Shown here: positions 9,052 through 17,800 of the stretch, in pieces
Numbering within the stretch: position 1 is the stretch's first letter
How the letters are laid out: every line of letters starts with the position of its first letter
From: Candidatus Aminicenantota bacterium
GTDB lineage: Bacteria > Acidobacteriota > Aminicenantia > Aminicenantales > Aminicenantaceae
Assembly (NCBI GenBank): GCA_020344415.1
Contig: CP070825.1
Span: forward strand, 3,576,135 to 3,637,490
Direction of reading: 5' to 3'
Length of the DNA: 61,356 bases
Translations under genes and position numbers: made by a program
The notes under the pieces: generated by a model
Databases searched by the model: none
Seen by the model: only the letters and a program-made list of their open reading frames with translations
What the model was told of the DNA's origin: nothing

Positions 9052-9990
9052 ATGCTCACTCCATCTTATGTTATCAGAAATTATTCTCCAGATGATTTTG
9101 AAAGATTCATGGAATTCCTCAACGATGCATATATGGATATGTATTTCCCTGATAGATGGGAGAGTGCTCCCCAATTTTTTCAACAAAAACAGGGTTTTCC
9201 GGGCTATTCTCCAGAGAAACATCTGTTTTTAGCAGATTGGAAAGGAAAGATTGTGGGATATGCGGATATAAGTCCAGAGCCGCAGATTGGAAGAGTCATT
9301 CTCAACGGTTTGGTTTCCGTGTACCACCGCAGGGAGGGAGTGGCCAATAAGATGATGAAATCCACTCTAGCAAGAGCAGCAAAATTGGGATTCAAGATTG
9401 CTCATGTCTGTGTATCTGAGAAGAACGCTGCAGCTAGAGGCTTGCTCTCTGGGGCTGGTTTTTCTGCAGTTCGACATCTTCATGAGTTGGAGATTGGCCT
9501 TAAAGACATGCCAGAGGAAGACTTTGATTGGGGCACTCTCGAAATTTCCTCCCTCTTGCCTGGAGAAGAAGCGCTTCTCACCCAAGCTCAGAATAGATGT
9601 TTTACTGGGACATGGGGCTTCTGTCCTAATACAGTAGAAGAAGTTGTCTATTACTTCAGTCTAACAGGGAGTACGCCGAAAGATGTTTTGGTGGCAAAAG
9701 AGGAAGAGAGAATTGTTGGCTACTGCTGGACGAATTTGATTGTTGGTTGGGGCAAGAGAAACGTTCAGAAGAAAGGACGTGTTCATATGTTAGGGGTAGA
9801 TCCTGATTATCGGAGAAAAGGAATAGGAAAAAATCTGCTCAAGGCCGGACTTTACTATTTGAAACGAAGAGAAGCTGATGCGGTTGAGCTGACAGCAGAT
9901 AAGGGAAACGCTGATGCTTATGCCCTTTACCGTTCTTTAGGTTTTCAAATGAAATCGGTTAATCTATGGTATGAAAAGAGGCTAAAATAA
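9052..9990 (+). CDS. Tandem-GNAT acetyltransferase (MshD-like architecture), 312 aa
   Basis: Two GNAT domains in one chain: residues about 5-148, with acetyl-CoA loop YHRREGVANKMM (91-102), and about 162-312, with VDPDYRRKGIGKNLL (249-263). Length and two-domain layout match mycothiol synthase (MshD), in which only the C-terminal domain is catalytic; here too the C-terminal domain has the better Q/R-x-x-G-x-G/A motif. The start at 9052 has AAAAGG upstream; the longer frame is Cys-rich and lacks a ribosome site. TATAAT at about 9001-9006 can serve as its promoter. The divergent PIG-L and the MshA-like neighbour raise a low-molecular-weight-thiol hypothesis, but the substrate is unknown. Confidence 0.85.
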   Translation: MLTPSYVIRNYSPDDFERFMEFLNDAYMDMYFPDRWESAPQFFQQKQGFPGYSPEKHLFLADWKGKIVGYADISPEPQIGRVILNGLVSVYHRREGVANKMMKSTLARAAKLGFKIAHVCVSEKNAAARGLLSGAGFSAVRHLHELEIGLKDMPEEDFDWGTLEISSLLPGEEALLTQAQNRCFTGTWGFCPNTVEEVVYYFSLTGSTPKDVLVAKEEERIVGYCWTNLIVGWGKRNVQKKGRVHMLGVDPDYRRKGIGKNLLKAGLYYLKRREADAVELTADKGNADAYALYRSLGFQMKSVNLWYEKRLK

Positions 9991-10181
9991 GAGCCCTTCT
10001 CCAACAATTGAGGAAATAGACAAAAAATCTAAATTCTTTGTTGTTAAGCGGAGAAGAAGATATTATAATAGTCCGTTCTTTAAACAGTTATTAGCCTGGA
10101 TTATTCATAAAAAATGCCGATACTTTCGACAACAACAGGATGAATAAGCCCCTTTTAATGAACCCAGGATAAGGAGGATGT

Positions 10182-12017
10182 ATGCCCATAGAAAAGAAAA
10201 AAGCTTTAGAAGCGATAGCAAAAAGATTACGCATTCATTCTATAAGAATGACTACTAAAGCCGGGTCAGGTCATCCCACGACCTGTATGTCCATGGCTGA
10301 TCTTACTGCGTGTTTGTTCTTCGATGAGATGAAGTATAATCCCAAAGATCCAGAGGATTTAGCAAACGATGAACTGATTCTTTCGAAAGGGCATGCTGCT
10401 CCGATTTTGTGGGCGGCGTATGCTGAGGCGGGAATAGTCTCTGAGAGAGGCTTGATGAGCTTAAGAAAGATAACGAGCGCGCTCGAGGGGCATCCAACAC
10501 CGAGGATGAAGTGGGTGAAAGGGGCAACGGGCTCTCTTGGACAAGGGCTTTCAGTAGGGGTCGGGATGGCTTTAGCCATGAAATTGGCAAAATCTCCTGG
10601 AAGAGTTTATGTTCTGATGGGGGATGGTGAATGTGCAGAAGGTGCAGTCTGGGAAGCAGCCAACATGGGCTCTCTTCTTAAGCTTCGCAACCTTTGCGCG
10701 ATCATGGATATAAACAGGTTGGGGCAGTCAGAGGAAACAATGCACGGGCATGATGTCCAAGCCTACAAGAGAAAATTCCAAGCCTTTGGATGGGAAACGA
10801 TTCCAATCACAGGGCATAGCATCCCAGAAATATTAAATGCCTTCAAGAAGGCACGTCAAAATGCAAAGCCAACAGTCATCTTGGCTAAAACTATTAAAGG
10901 AAAAGGAGTTTCCTTTACTGAAGATAAAAACGGATGGCATGGAAAGCCTCTAAAAGCGGAGGAAATGAAGAGAGCGCTTGAAGAACTCGGCCCCATGCCG
11001 TCTATCGATGCTAAAAAGTATGTCCGTAAGCCAAGAAAGATGCAGGGCCCGCAAACCGTCAAGAAATATAATTTTAAGAAAAATATCTATAAGGATAAAA
11101 CTGCAACAAGACGCGCCTATGGCAATGCTCTTTTAAACCTGGGCAGAGTCAACGATGCTGTGGTGGCTCTTGATGGAGATGTGAAAAATTCCACATACGC
11201 GGATATGTTTTTTGATGCTTTCCCAAAGAGAGCTTTCCAGACTTATATTGCAGAACAGAATATGGCTGGCATGGGAATAGGCATGTCCGCAAAGGGGTAT
11301 ATTCCCTTCATAGCGACTTTCTCAGCCTTCTTACCCAGGGCTCATGACCAGATCAGGATGGCTGCATATTCCTTTTCAAATATTAAATTTTGTGGTTCCC
11401 ATTCAGGGGTGAGCATTGGAGCAGATGGACCCTCGCAGATGGGACTTGAAGACCTGGGTATGTTCAGGCCAATTCCAGGCTGTGCTGTTCTTTACCCTTG
11501 TGATGCTTATTCCACAGAAGCTTGCGTTGAATCTTTGGCAAAATATAAAGGCATTTCCTACATAAGAACAACCCGACCTGCCACTCCTCTCATTTACAGC
11601 AGAGGAGATAAGTTTCCGATAGGAGGCTCAAAGGTTATTAAAAGGAGCAGGAATGATGTAGCTACTGTCATAGCAGCAGGGATAACTGTTCATGAAGCAT
11701 TAAAAGCTTATGAAGAACTGCGCAGGGAAAATATTTCGATCCGGATTATAGACGCCTATTCTGTTCAGCCGATAGATAAAGATAACATCATTAAAGAGGT
11801 CGGTAAAACAGGAAAAAAGGTTATTGTTGTTGAAGATCATTTCCAGAATGGCGGATTGGGTGATGCTGTAGCGCAGGCGTTAAATGGAAAGGCAGAAATC
11901 GTCCATCTTGCCGTAGATGACTTGCCTCGTTCAGGCAAGCCTGAGGAACTATTGGATAAATATGGAATAGATTCCGGACATATAAAAAACGCCGTCAAAA
12001 AGCTGGTTAAGCGCTAG
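10182..12017 (+). CDS. tkt: Transketolase, full length, 611 aa
   Basis: A thiamine-diphosphate enzyme moving two-carbon units between sugar phosphates in the non-oxidative pentose phosphate pathway. All three regions are present in one chain: the pyrophosphate-binding domain with GSGHPTT (His31), SKGHAAP (His71) and GDGECAEGAVWEA (from 147); the pyrimidine-binding domain with AEQNMAGMGIG (catalytic Glu); and the C-terminal domain ending in DKYGIDSGHI. Many anaerobes split transketolase in two genes, so the fused form is notable. A perfect AAGGAGG lies 5 bases before the ATG. It is monocistronic, with repeat hairpins downstream. Confidence 0.95.
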   Translation: MPIEKKKALEAIAKRLRIHSIRMTTKAGSGHPTTCMSMADLTACLFFDEMKYNPKDPEDLANDELILSKGHAAPILWAAYAEAGIVSERGLMSLRKITSALEGHPTPRMKWVKGATGSLGQGLSVGVGMALAMKLAKSPGRVYVLMGDGECAEGAVWEAANMGSLLKLRNLCAIMDINRLGQSEETMHGHDVQAYKRKFQAFGWETIPITGHSIPEILNAFKKARQNAKPTVILAKTIKGKGVSFTEDKNGWHGKPLKAEEMKRALEELGPMPSIDAKKYVRKPRKMQGPQTVKKYNFKKNIYKDKTATRRAYGNALLNLGRVNDAVVALDGDVKNSTYADMFFDAFPKRAFQTYIAEQNMAGMGIGMSAKGYIPFIATFSAFLPRAHDQIRMAAYSFSNIKFCGSHSGVSIGADGPSQMGLEDLGMFRPIPGCAVLYPCDAYSTEACVESLAKYKGISYIRTTRPATPLIYSRGDKFPIGGSKVIKRSRNDVATVIAAGITVHEALKAYEELRRENISIRIIDAYSVQPIDKDNIIKEVGKTGKKVIVVEDHFQNGGLGDAVAQALNGKAEIVHLAVDDLPRSGKPEELLDKYGIDSGHIKNAVKKLVKR

Positions 12018-12241
12018 GAGTTTGTAGAGGCTTGATTTGTATTCAGGGGCTTGATTCATCAAGCCCACCTTGTTAATGCAAGGGGCAAACCAATATCATC
12101 TTTTTTTTTGTAGGGGCTTGATTTGTCGCAGGGACTTGATTCATCAAGCCCACCTTGTTATTACGAGCAGAAAGAGGATTCCTTGCTTTGCTGGGAACAA
12201 GCATGGCAATCTTATAAAATATAGGCAAAAACAAAGAGAAA
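12018..12241. repeat. Two copies of the GCTTGATTCATCAAGC dispersed repeat
   Basis: Two tandem-like units at about 12024-12072 and 12110-12163. Each reads GTAG(A/G)GGCTTGATTTGT, then a short spacer, then (G)CTTGATTCATCAAGCCCACCTTGTTA. The inner part is a near-perfect palindrome able to form a hairpin, directly behind the transketolase stop, so it may also work as a transcription attenuator. Confidence 0.75.
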
Positions 12242-13045
12242 ATGAGTTTGGAAAGAAAAAATCTCTTAATAATTATCTCTGTCCTTCTCTTTTTGGTGGG
12301 TTTCTTGGGTTATTTTGCAGGACGATCCATTACGCAGAAACAGGAGGAGGGGTCTTTTCCTCCTCAAAGCGGCGTTGTTACAGCAGTCTATGACGGTGAT
12401 ACTCTTAAAGTCAAATTCAAAAACGGTAGCGAGAGAAAGGTCAGGCTTGTAGGAGTCGATGCACCTGAAATGGGTGACTCACGAAAAGAGGTTCAACTTC
12501 AGGCAAGCCTGGCAAAAAGATTCGCTTTTTTCTATCTCTACGGAGAAAGTATAAAACTAACATATGATTGGGAGCTGGAAGATAAATACGACAGGATCCT
12601 TGCCTATGTCTGGACAGAGGGAGAAGGACTATTTAACAAGCTCATCATTAGCGAAGGCTTTGCTTCTGTTTTTCAAGGCTTTCCTTTCAGATACAGAGAT
12701 GAATTTGTTGAAGCAGAAAAAGAAGCGCGCAGACTTGAAAAAGGATTCTGGAAAAGAGGGGGCTATCCTGCTATTTCTGCAGGAGAAGCAAATGTGCACA
12801 TCGGTAGTCTTATTACAGTTAAATACACGTGCGGAAGAGTTCAGGAGGAAGAAAAATTTATTTTCCTTCATTCCAGCAAGAATGAATTTTCAGCGCTTAT
12901 CCCAATGGAAAGCCTCAACCTATTCCCTGACGTTAAATCTTATAGAGGACAGGCTTTATCTGTGACGGGTTTTTTGGAAGAATATAAAGGCAATCCTCAG
13001 ATAGTTGCTTTCTTTCCCAGCCAGATTATAATAAGCATACAATAA
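12242..13045 (+). CDS. Membrane-anchored thermonuclease-like protein (SNase domain), 267 aa
   Basis: One N-terminal membrane segment (residues 8-27) or uncleaved signal, then a staphylococcal-nuclease-like OB fold at residues 44-170. The catalytic set is visible: VYDGDTLKV (Asp51, Asp53), KVRLVGVDAPE (Arg68, Asp73, Glu76) and YDRILAYV. Residues about 175-267 look like a second OB-fold (VHIGSLITVKYTCGRV ... LSVTGFLEEYKGNPQIV), as in nucleases with an appended nucleic-acid-binding domain. It would degrade DNA/RNA in the periplasm or outside. The antiporter gene starts 1 base after its stop, so they share a transcript. Confidence 0.85.
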   Translation: MSLERKNLLIIISVLLFLVGFLGYFAGRSITQKQEEGSFPPQSGVVTAVYDGDTLKVKFKNGSERKVRLVGVDAPEMGDSRKEVQLQASLAKRFAFFYLYGESIKLTYDWELEDKYDRILAYVWTEGEGLFNKLIISEGFASVFQGFPFRYRDEFVEAEKEARRLEKGFWKRGGYPAISAGEANVHIGSLITVKYTCGRVQEEEKFIFLHSSKNEFSALIPMESLNLFPDVKSYRGQALSVTGFLEEYKGNPQIVAFFPSQIIISIQ

Positions 13046-13046
13046 G

Positions 13047-14231
13047 ATGGAAGCAGGAAATCTCCTTTTTTACTTCTTCATTATTTTCACTTCCGCCAAG
13101 ATCCTGGGAGAACTCTGTGTCAGATTAAGAATGCCTCCTATCATCGGGGAGTTGATGGCTGGAGTGCTCCTGGGAAATTATGTGTTGGGCGTTATCGATA
13201 ACTCAAACCATGTTTTGATGTCTTTTGCTGAGATTGGAGTGATTTTTCTTATGTTCCATGTGGGGCTGGAAATTCGAGTAAAGGATCTTTTTGCTGTTGG
13301 CCGAACCGCTATTTTTGTCGGAATCCTGGGGGTAGTATTTCCTTTGGTTATGGGCTTGTTAAGTATGCTTCTGGTGGGGTATGAGCTTGTAGAAAGCCTG
13401 TTCATCGCCACGGCTATTCTGGCAACAAGCGTTGGAATTTCTGTTAAGGTTTTGAAAGATATCGGCTTGATCAAACACAAAGTGGCTTATATCGTTTTAG
13501 GAGCAGCTGTACTGGACGATATTCTTGCGCTTATTGTTCTGGCCCTGGTTAAAGGACTGGCGAGAGGGGAGTTTCATACAATAGAGTTTTCCATGTTGGT
13601 GGTAGAATCGATAGCTTTTGTCGGCTTTTTGACATGGTGGGGGCCTAAGTTAGCTGCAAGAACACGTCGCTGGATTGAAAGATTGAACATTCCTGAGGGA
13701 CCCTTTGTCTTATCTGTTATCCTCTGTTTGGGCCTAGCAGAACTGGCCGATGTGATCGGTCTGGCAGCAATAATCGGGTCTTTCATGGCTGGAGTAGTAA
13801 TCGATGAACTGGCTGGTGTTTACGATTTGGAAAATAAAGTTAAATATGTCAATGAATTCCTTCTGCCTTTCTTTTTTGTAATGATGGGAGCTCATCTTGA
13901 TCCAAATGCATTCCTGAACCCAAGATTACTCTTTTTGATACTGCTAGTAACAGCAGTCGCTGTATTGAGCAAGATGATCGGTTCTGCTCTGGCCTGCTGG
14001 AAAGAAGACTGGAAGGTAAGGATTCAGACAGGCGTTTGTATGGTTCCTAGAGGAGAGGTTGGGATCATTGTCGGACTCATAGGCCTTTCCCTCCAGACGA
14101 TTACTCAGGAGATTTATACAATTGTCCTGGGAATGTCCCTTCTTACAACACTCATTACGCCTCCGCTGATTATTCTTGCCTTTAGAAAAAGGAGACACAG
14201 AAGATTATCTCCTGAAAAACAAAATAAATAA
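13047..14231 (+). CDS. Cation:proton antiporter, CPA2 family (KefB/NapA-like membrane domain), 394 aa
   Basis: A polytopic membrane protein with about 12 hydrophobic segments, matching the Na_H_Exchanger domain. Family signatures include PPIIGELMAGVLLGNYVLG, ATAILATSVGISVKVL, GAAVLDDILALIVLALV (the paired-Asp-type core helix, here DD) and a terminal MVPRGEVGIIVGLIGLS. There is no C-terminal TrkA-N domain. It exchanges Na+ or K+ for protons. The start lies 1 base after the nuclease stop. A strong hairpin follows immediately. Confidence 0.92.
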   Translation: MEAGNLLFYFFIIFTSAKILGELCVRLRMPPIIGELMAGVLLGNYVLGVIDNSNHVLMSFAEIGVIFLMFHVGLEIRVKDLFAVGRTAIFVGILGVVFPLVMGLLSMLLVGYELVESLFIATAILATSVGISVKVLKDIGLIKHKVAYIVLGAAVLDDILALIVLALVKGLARGEFHTIEFSMLVVESIAFVGFLTWWGPKLAARTRRWIERLNIPEGPFVLSVILCLGLAELADVIGLAAIIGSFMAGVVIDELAGVYDLENKVKYVNEFLLPFFFVMMGAHLDPNAFLNPRLLFLILLVTAVAVLSKMIGSALACWKEDWKVRIQTGVCMVPRGEVGIIVGLIGLSLQTITQEIYTIVLGMSLLTTLITPPLIILAFRKRRHRRLSPEKQNK

Positions 14232-14252
14232 AAAGGGGACAGTCCCCTTTTT
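14231..14252 (+). terminator. Hairpin AAAAGGGGAC-A-GTCCCCTTTT after the antiporter gene
   Basis: A self-complementary block, GGGGACAGTCCCC flanked by A-run and T-run, beginning at the antiporter stop codon. It fits an intrinsic terminator working in either direction. The same GGGGACAGTCCCC core is also common as a dispersed REP-like sequence in environmental genomes, so it could be both. Confidence 0.6.
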
Positions 14253-14385
14253 GCTCGGCAAGCCCATATATTCAAATCAAGCCTATACAATTTTGTTTGA
14301 CATGAATAGTCTATTGGTTTATAAATCATTTTTGCCTCAATCATTATTGAGATATGAGAAAGTTATCAAAGGAGGGAGGAACAAC

Positions 14386-17300
14386 ATGAAAAAATCTCGA
14401 GTCTTGTTTATTGCGTTTTTTTGCTTCCTTTTCCTCTGTAGCTCCTTGAATTCATCCACAGGAAATTTAGCTCAATCATCTAAAAAAATTAACCGTTTCA
14501 ATCCGAATCTCTACAAAGCAATGAAGTGGCGTAGTATTGGTCCTTATCGAGGCGGACGTTCGACAGCTATATCGGGAATTCCAAGCAAGCCTTATGTCTA
14601 TTACTTTGGAGGGACAGGAGGAGGGCTTTGGAAAACAGAAGATGGAGGCCTGAATTGGAGATGCGTTTCAGACGGTTTCTTCAAGACCGGTTCGGTCGGT
14701 GCTATTGCTGTTTCTGAATGGGATCCGAATGTGGTCTATGTGGGGATGGGTGAGACACAAATGCGAGGAAATGTTTCCCACGGGGATGGAATATATAAAT
14801 CCACTGATGCCGGGAAGACGTGGACGCATATTGGTTTGAATGATACAAGCCAGATTGCAAGGGTGCGTATCCATCCTCGCGATCCTGATATTGTCTATGT
14901 TGCAGCACTCGGTCATGTCTACGGGCCCAATGAGGAAAGAGGTGTGTTCCGGACCCGAGATGGCGGCAAAACCTGGGAAAAGATTCTCTACAGGGATGCA
15001 AAGACTGGAGCTGTCGACTTGATCCTAGACGCCTCAAATCCGAGGATTATCTATGCAGCGCTCTGGGAGTTCTATCGTACACCCCACAGCCTCTCCAGCG
15101 GTGGACCCGGAGGCGGTCTCTTTAAATCTACGGATGGAGGTGATACCTGGACTGAAATTTCTCATAAGCCGGGACTTCCTAAGGGTATGCTAGGAAAAAT
15201 CGGAGTGACTGTTTCACCTGCGATGCCGGACCGAGTCTGGGCCATCATTGAAGCCAAGGATGGTGGGGTTTTCCGCTCAGAAGATGGCGGCCAGACATGG
15301 CGCAGGGTGAATGATGAACGCCGTCTGCGCCAGAGAGCATTTTATTACACCCGAATATATGCCAACCCGAAAGATGCAGACACTGTATATGTCCTCAATA
15401 CAGGTTTCTACCGTTCAGTGGATGGAGGCAGAACTTATACGACGATCCGCGTACCCCATGGCGACAATCATGATCTGTGGATTGACCCTAAAAACCCCCA
15501 CCGGATGATAAATGCGAATGATGGAGGCGCCAATGTCACCTATAACGGTGGAATTTCATGGACAGACCAAGATAATCAGCCTACAGCCCAGTTTTACCAT
15601 GTCACAACTGACAATCACTTTCCTTACAGGGTTTATGGTGCCCAGCAGGATAATTCCACTGTTCGTATTGCCAGCCGTACTGTAGGAGCAGGAATCGATA
15701 AACCTGATTGGCATCCTGTGGGCGGCGGCGAAAGCGGACATATTGCACCTCGCCATGATAATCCGGATATCGTCTATGCTGGAAGCTATGGCGGTTTGAT
15801 CACCAGATGGGATTATGAAACCCGTCAAACACGGATTATTACGGCTTGGCCGGAGAACCCAATGGGGTGGGGCGCAGCAGAATTGAAATATCGCTACCAG
15901 TGGACTGCTCCAATCGTTGTTTCAAGATTTGACTCGAATGTCCTTTATCACGCGGCCCAGGTTCTCTTTAAAACAACAAACGAGGGGCAGAGCTGGGAAA
16001 TCATCAGTCCTGACCTTACCACTAACGATAAAGAAAGGCAGAAGTCTTCAGGAGGCCCCATCACCAAAGATAACACGAGTGTTGAGTATTATTGCACGAT
16101 ATTTGCCCTGGCTGAATCATTTCACGACCCCAATACCCTCTGGATTGGCACGGACGACGGATTGGTCCACATCACAAGAGATGGGGGGGAGAAGTGGGAA
16201 AATATCACTCCAAAAGATTTGCCTAAATGGAGTTTAATCAGCATGATCGAACTTTCAACTTTTAATCCGGGCACGGCTTACTTGGCCGTGGACTGTCATG
16301 AGCTCGATGACTTTAAGCCATATATCTATAAGACAGAAGATTTTGGAAAGTCATGGAAAAAGATTACGAATGGTTTGCCCGATAACACCTTTCTCAGGGT
16401 AGTCCGTGAAGATCCTAAGAGGAAAGGTTTGCTCTATGCAGGTACAGAGACTGGAGTGTTTGTTTTTTTTGATGATGGTAAAAACTGGCAACCGCTTCAG
16501 CTCAACCTTCCTGTAGTCCCCATTCACGATATGGTGGTTAAGGAAGATGACCTTGTTGTGGCCACTCACGGTCGCTCCTTCTGGATTTTAGATGACCTGA
16601 CCCCATTACATCAGATTACAGATGAAATAGCGAATTTGGAAACCTTCCTCTTCAAGCCGCGAGATGCTTATCGCATGGGAGGATGGGGATGGCCAAGACC
16701 CAACGTCGGACAGAATCCACCTGGTGGATCAGTTATTTATTATTATTTAAAAGAGAAACCAAAAGATGTCGTGACTCTTGAGTTCATGGATGCTGAAGGA
16801 AATATCATCAAGAAATTCACAAGCAGAAGAAGAGAAGGGGCAGAAACCGGAGCCGTCCCTTCAAGGTTTCAAAGAGGAAGGTCTCAGCCTGTTCCTGCCG
16901 AGGAGGGAATGAATCGATTCATTTGGAATATGCGTTACTCTGATGCCGAACACGTACCAGGAGCTGTACTTTGGGGCGGAATGCTGAATGGACCTGTTGC
17001 AGTACCAGGAGTTTATCAAGCACGGCTTAAAGTTGGGGAGAAAATCATGACACAAAGCTGGGAGTGGAAGAAGGATCCGCGGCTTTCGACGACTCAGGGA
17101 GATTTCCAGGAGCAGTTTGACTTTCTGATAAAAATACGGGACAAGATAACAGAGGTAAACCGTGCCATAAATCAGTTGCGTGATGTTAAAAAGCAGATTG
17201 ATGACTTAGCGAAGAAAATCAGAAGTCATGAGAAGGGGAAGGAGGTTATCGAGGCTGGAATGAAACTGAAGAAGAAATTGATCGCAGTTGAGGATGTGCT

Positions 17301-17559
17301 GATCCAGTCAAAATCCAAGAGTGGCCAGGATCCTTTAAACTACCCGATTCTCCTGGATAATAAAATAGCAGCCTTAGCTTCTGTCGTTTCAAGGGCAGAG
17401 GCCCGCCCAACTGATGGAGCCTACGACGTTTTTAAAGAGCTTTTTTCGAAAGCTGACGAGCAGCTTCTCAAGTTAAAGGAGATACTTAAGACCGATCTTG
17501 CGGCCTTCAATAAAACTATAAAAGAGGCAGACATACCCACTATTTTAATAAAAATGTAG
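14386..17559 (+). CDS. Exported VPS10/BNR-repeat beta-propeller protein, 1057 aa
   Basis: The start at 14386 is set by GGAGGGAGG six bases upstream and a signal peptide (MKKSRVLFIAFFCFLFLCSS). Residues about 35-760 contain many BNR/sortilin-type repeats, each with an Asp-box such as STDGGDTWTE, SEDGGQTWRR and TRDGGEKWEN, giving tandem beta-propellers. Residues about 790-900 look like a FlgD/immunoglobulin-like region (NPPGGSVIYYYL ... FIWNMRYSDAEHVPG), and the last 150 residues are a charged coiled-coil tail. Such VPS10-domain proteins are abundant in Aminicenantes, Acidobacteria and Bacteroidetes; a glycan- or peptide-binding or hydrolytic role is assumed but not established. Confidence 0.88.
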   Translation: MKKSRVLFIAFFCFLFLCSSLNSSTGNLAQSSKKINRFNPNLYKAMKWRSIGPYRGGRSTAISGIPSKPYVYYFGGTGGGLWKTEDGGLNWRCVSDGFFKTGSVGAIAVSEWDPNVVYVGMGETQMRGNVSHGDGIYKSTDAGKTWTHIGLNDTSQIARVRIHPRDPDIVYVAALGHVYGPNEERGVFRTRDGGKTWEKILYRDAKTGAVDLILDASNPRIIYAALWEFYRTPHSLSSGGPGGGLFKSTDGGDTWTEISHKPGLPKGMLGKIGVTVSPAMPDRVWAIIEAKDGGVFRSEDGGQTWRRVNDERRLRQRAFYYTRIYANPKDADTVYVLNTGFYRSVDGGRTYTTIRVPHGDNHDLWIDPKNPHRMINANDGGANVTYNGGISWTDQDNQPTAQFYHVTTDNHFPYRVYGAQQDNSTVRIASRTVGAGIDKPDWHPVGGGESGHIAPRHDNPDIVYAGSYGGLITRWDYETRQTRIITAWPENPMGWGAAELKYRYQWTAPIVVSRFDSNVLYHAAQVLFKTTNEGQSWEIISPDLTTNDKERQKSSGGPITKDNTSVEYYCTIFALAESFHDPNTLWIGTDDGLVHITRDGGEKWENITPKDLPKWSLISMIELSTFNPGTAYLAVDCHELDDFKPYIYKTEDFGKSWKKITNGLPDNTFLRVVREDPKRKGLLYAGTETGVFVFFDDGKNWQPLQLNLPVVPIHDMVVKEDDLVVATHGRSFWILDDLTPLHQITDEIANLETFLFKPRDAYRMGGWGWPRPNVGQNPPGGSVIYYYLKEKPKDVVTLEFMDAEGNIIKKFTSRRREGAETGAVPSRFQRGRSQPVPAEEGMNRFIWNMRYSDAEHVPGAVLWGGMLNGPVAVPGVYQARLKVGEKIMTQSWEWKKDPRLSTTQGDFQEQFDFLIKIRDKITEVNRAINQLRDVKKQIDDLAKKIRSHEKGKEVIEAGMKLKKKLIAVEDVLIQSKSKSGQDPLNYPILLDNKIAALASVVSRAEARPTDGAYDVFKELFSKADEQLLKLKEILKTDLAAFNKTIKEADIPTILIKM

Positions 17560-17800
17560 GAGCTTGACTCTTTGAGCCCACCTTGTCATTGCGAGGAATG
17601 GAGTGACAAAGCAATCCCATAAGAGGGTAAAGATTGCCGCGCTTCGCTCGCAATGACAGGAACGTAGGGGTTTGATTCATCAAGCCCACCTTATAATAGG
17701 TTAATAGATATATTAAACTGTTCGATTAAAAAAACCTTACATAAATAAATATTGATGAATAGAATATTAGAGACAAATTAGGATACAAGGTAGATGAGCC
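17560..17800. repeat. Repeat cluster: GTCATTGCGAG inverted pair flanked by CTTGATTCATCAAG copies
   Basis: GTAGGAGCTTGACTCTTTGAGCCCACCTT-type copy (about 17556-17584), then an inverted repeat, TGTCATTGCGAG (17584-17595) against CTCGCAATGACA (17647-17658), enclosing GCAATC/GATTGC, then a second GGGTTTGATTCATCAAGCCC copy (about 17667-17686). No ORF. Confidence 0.75.

Noticed and set aside
12070..12393. 107-codon ORF overlapping the nuclease gene
   Set aside because: It reads through dispersed repeats and the nuclease gene in another frame, with no homology seen.
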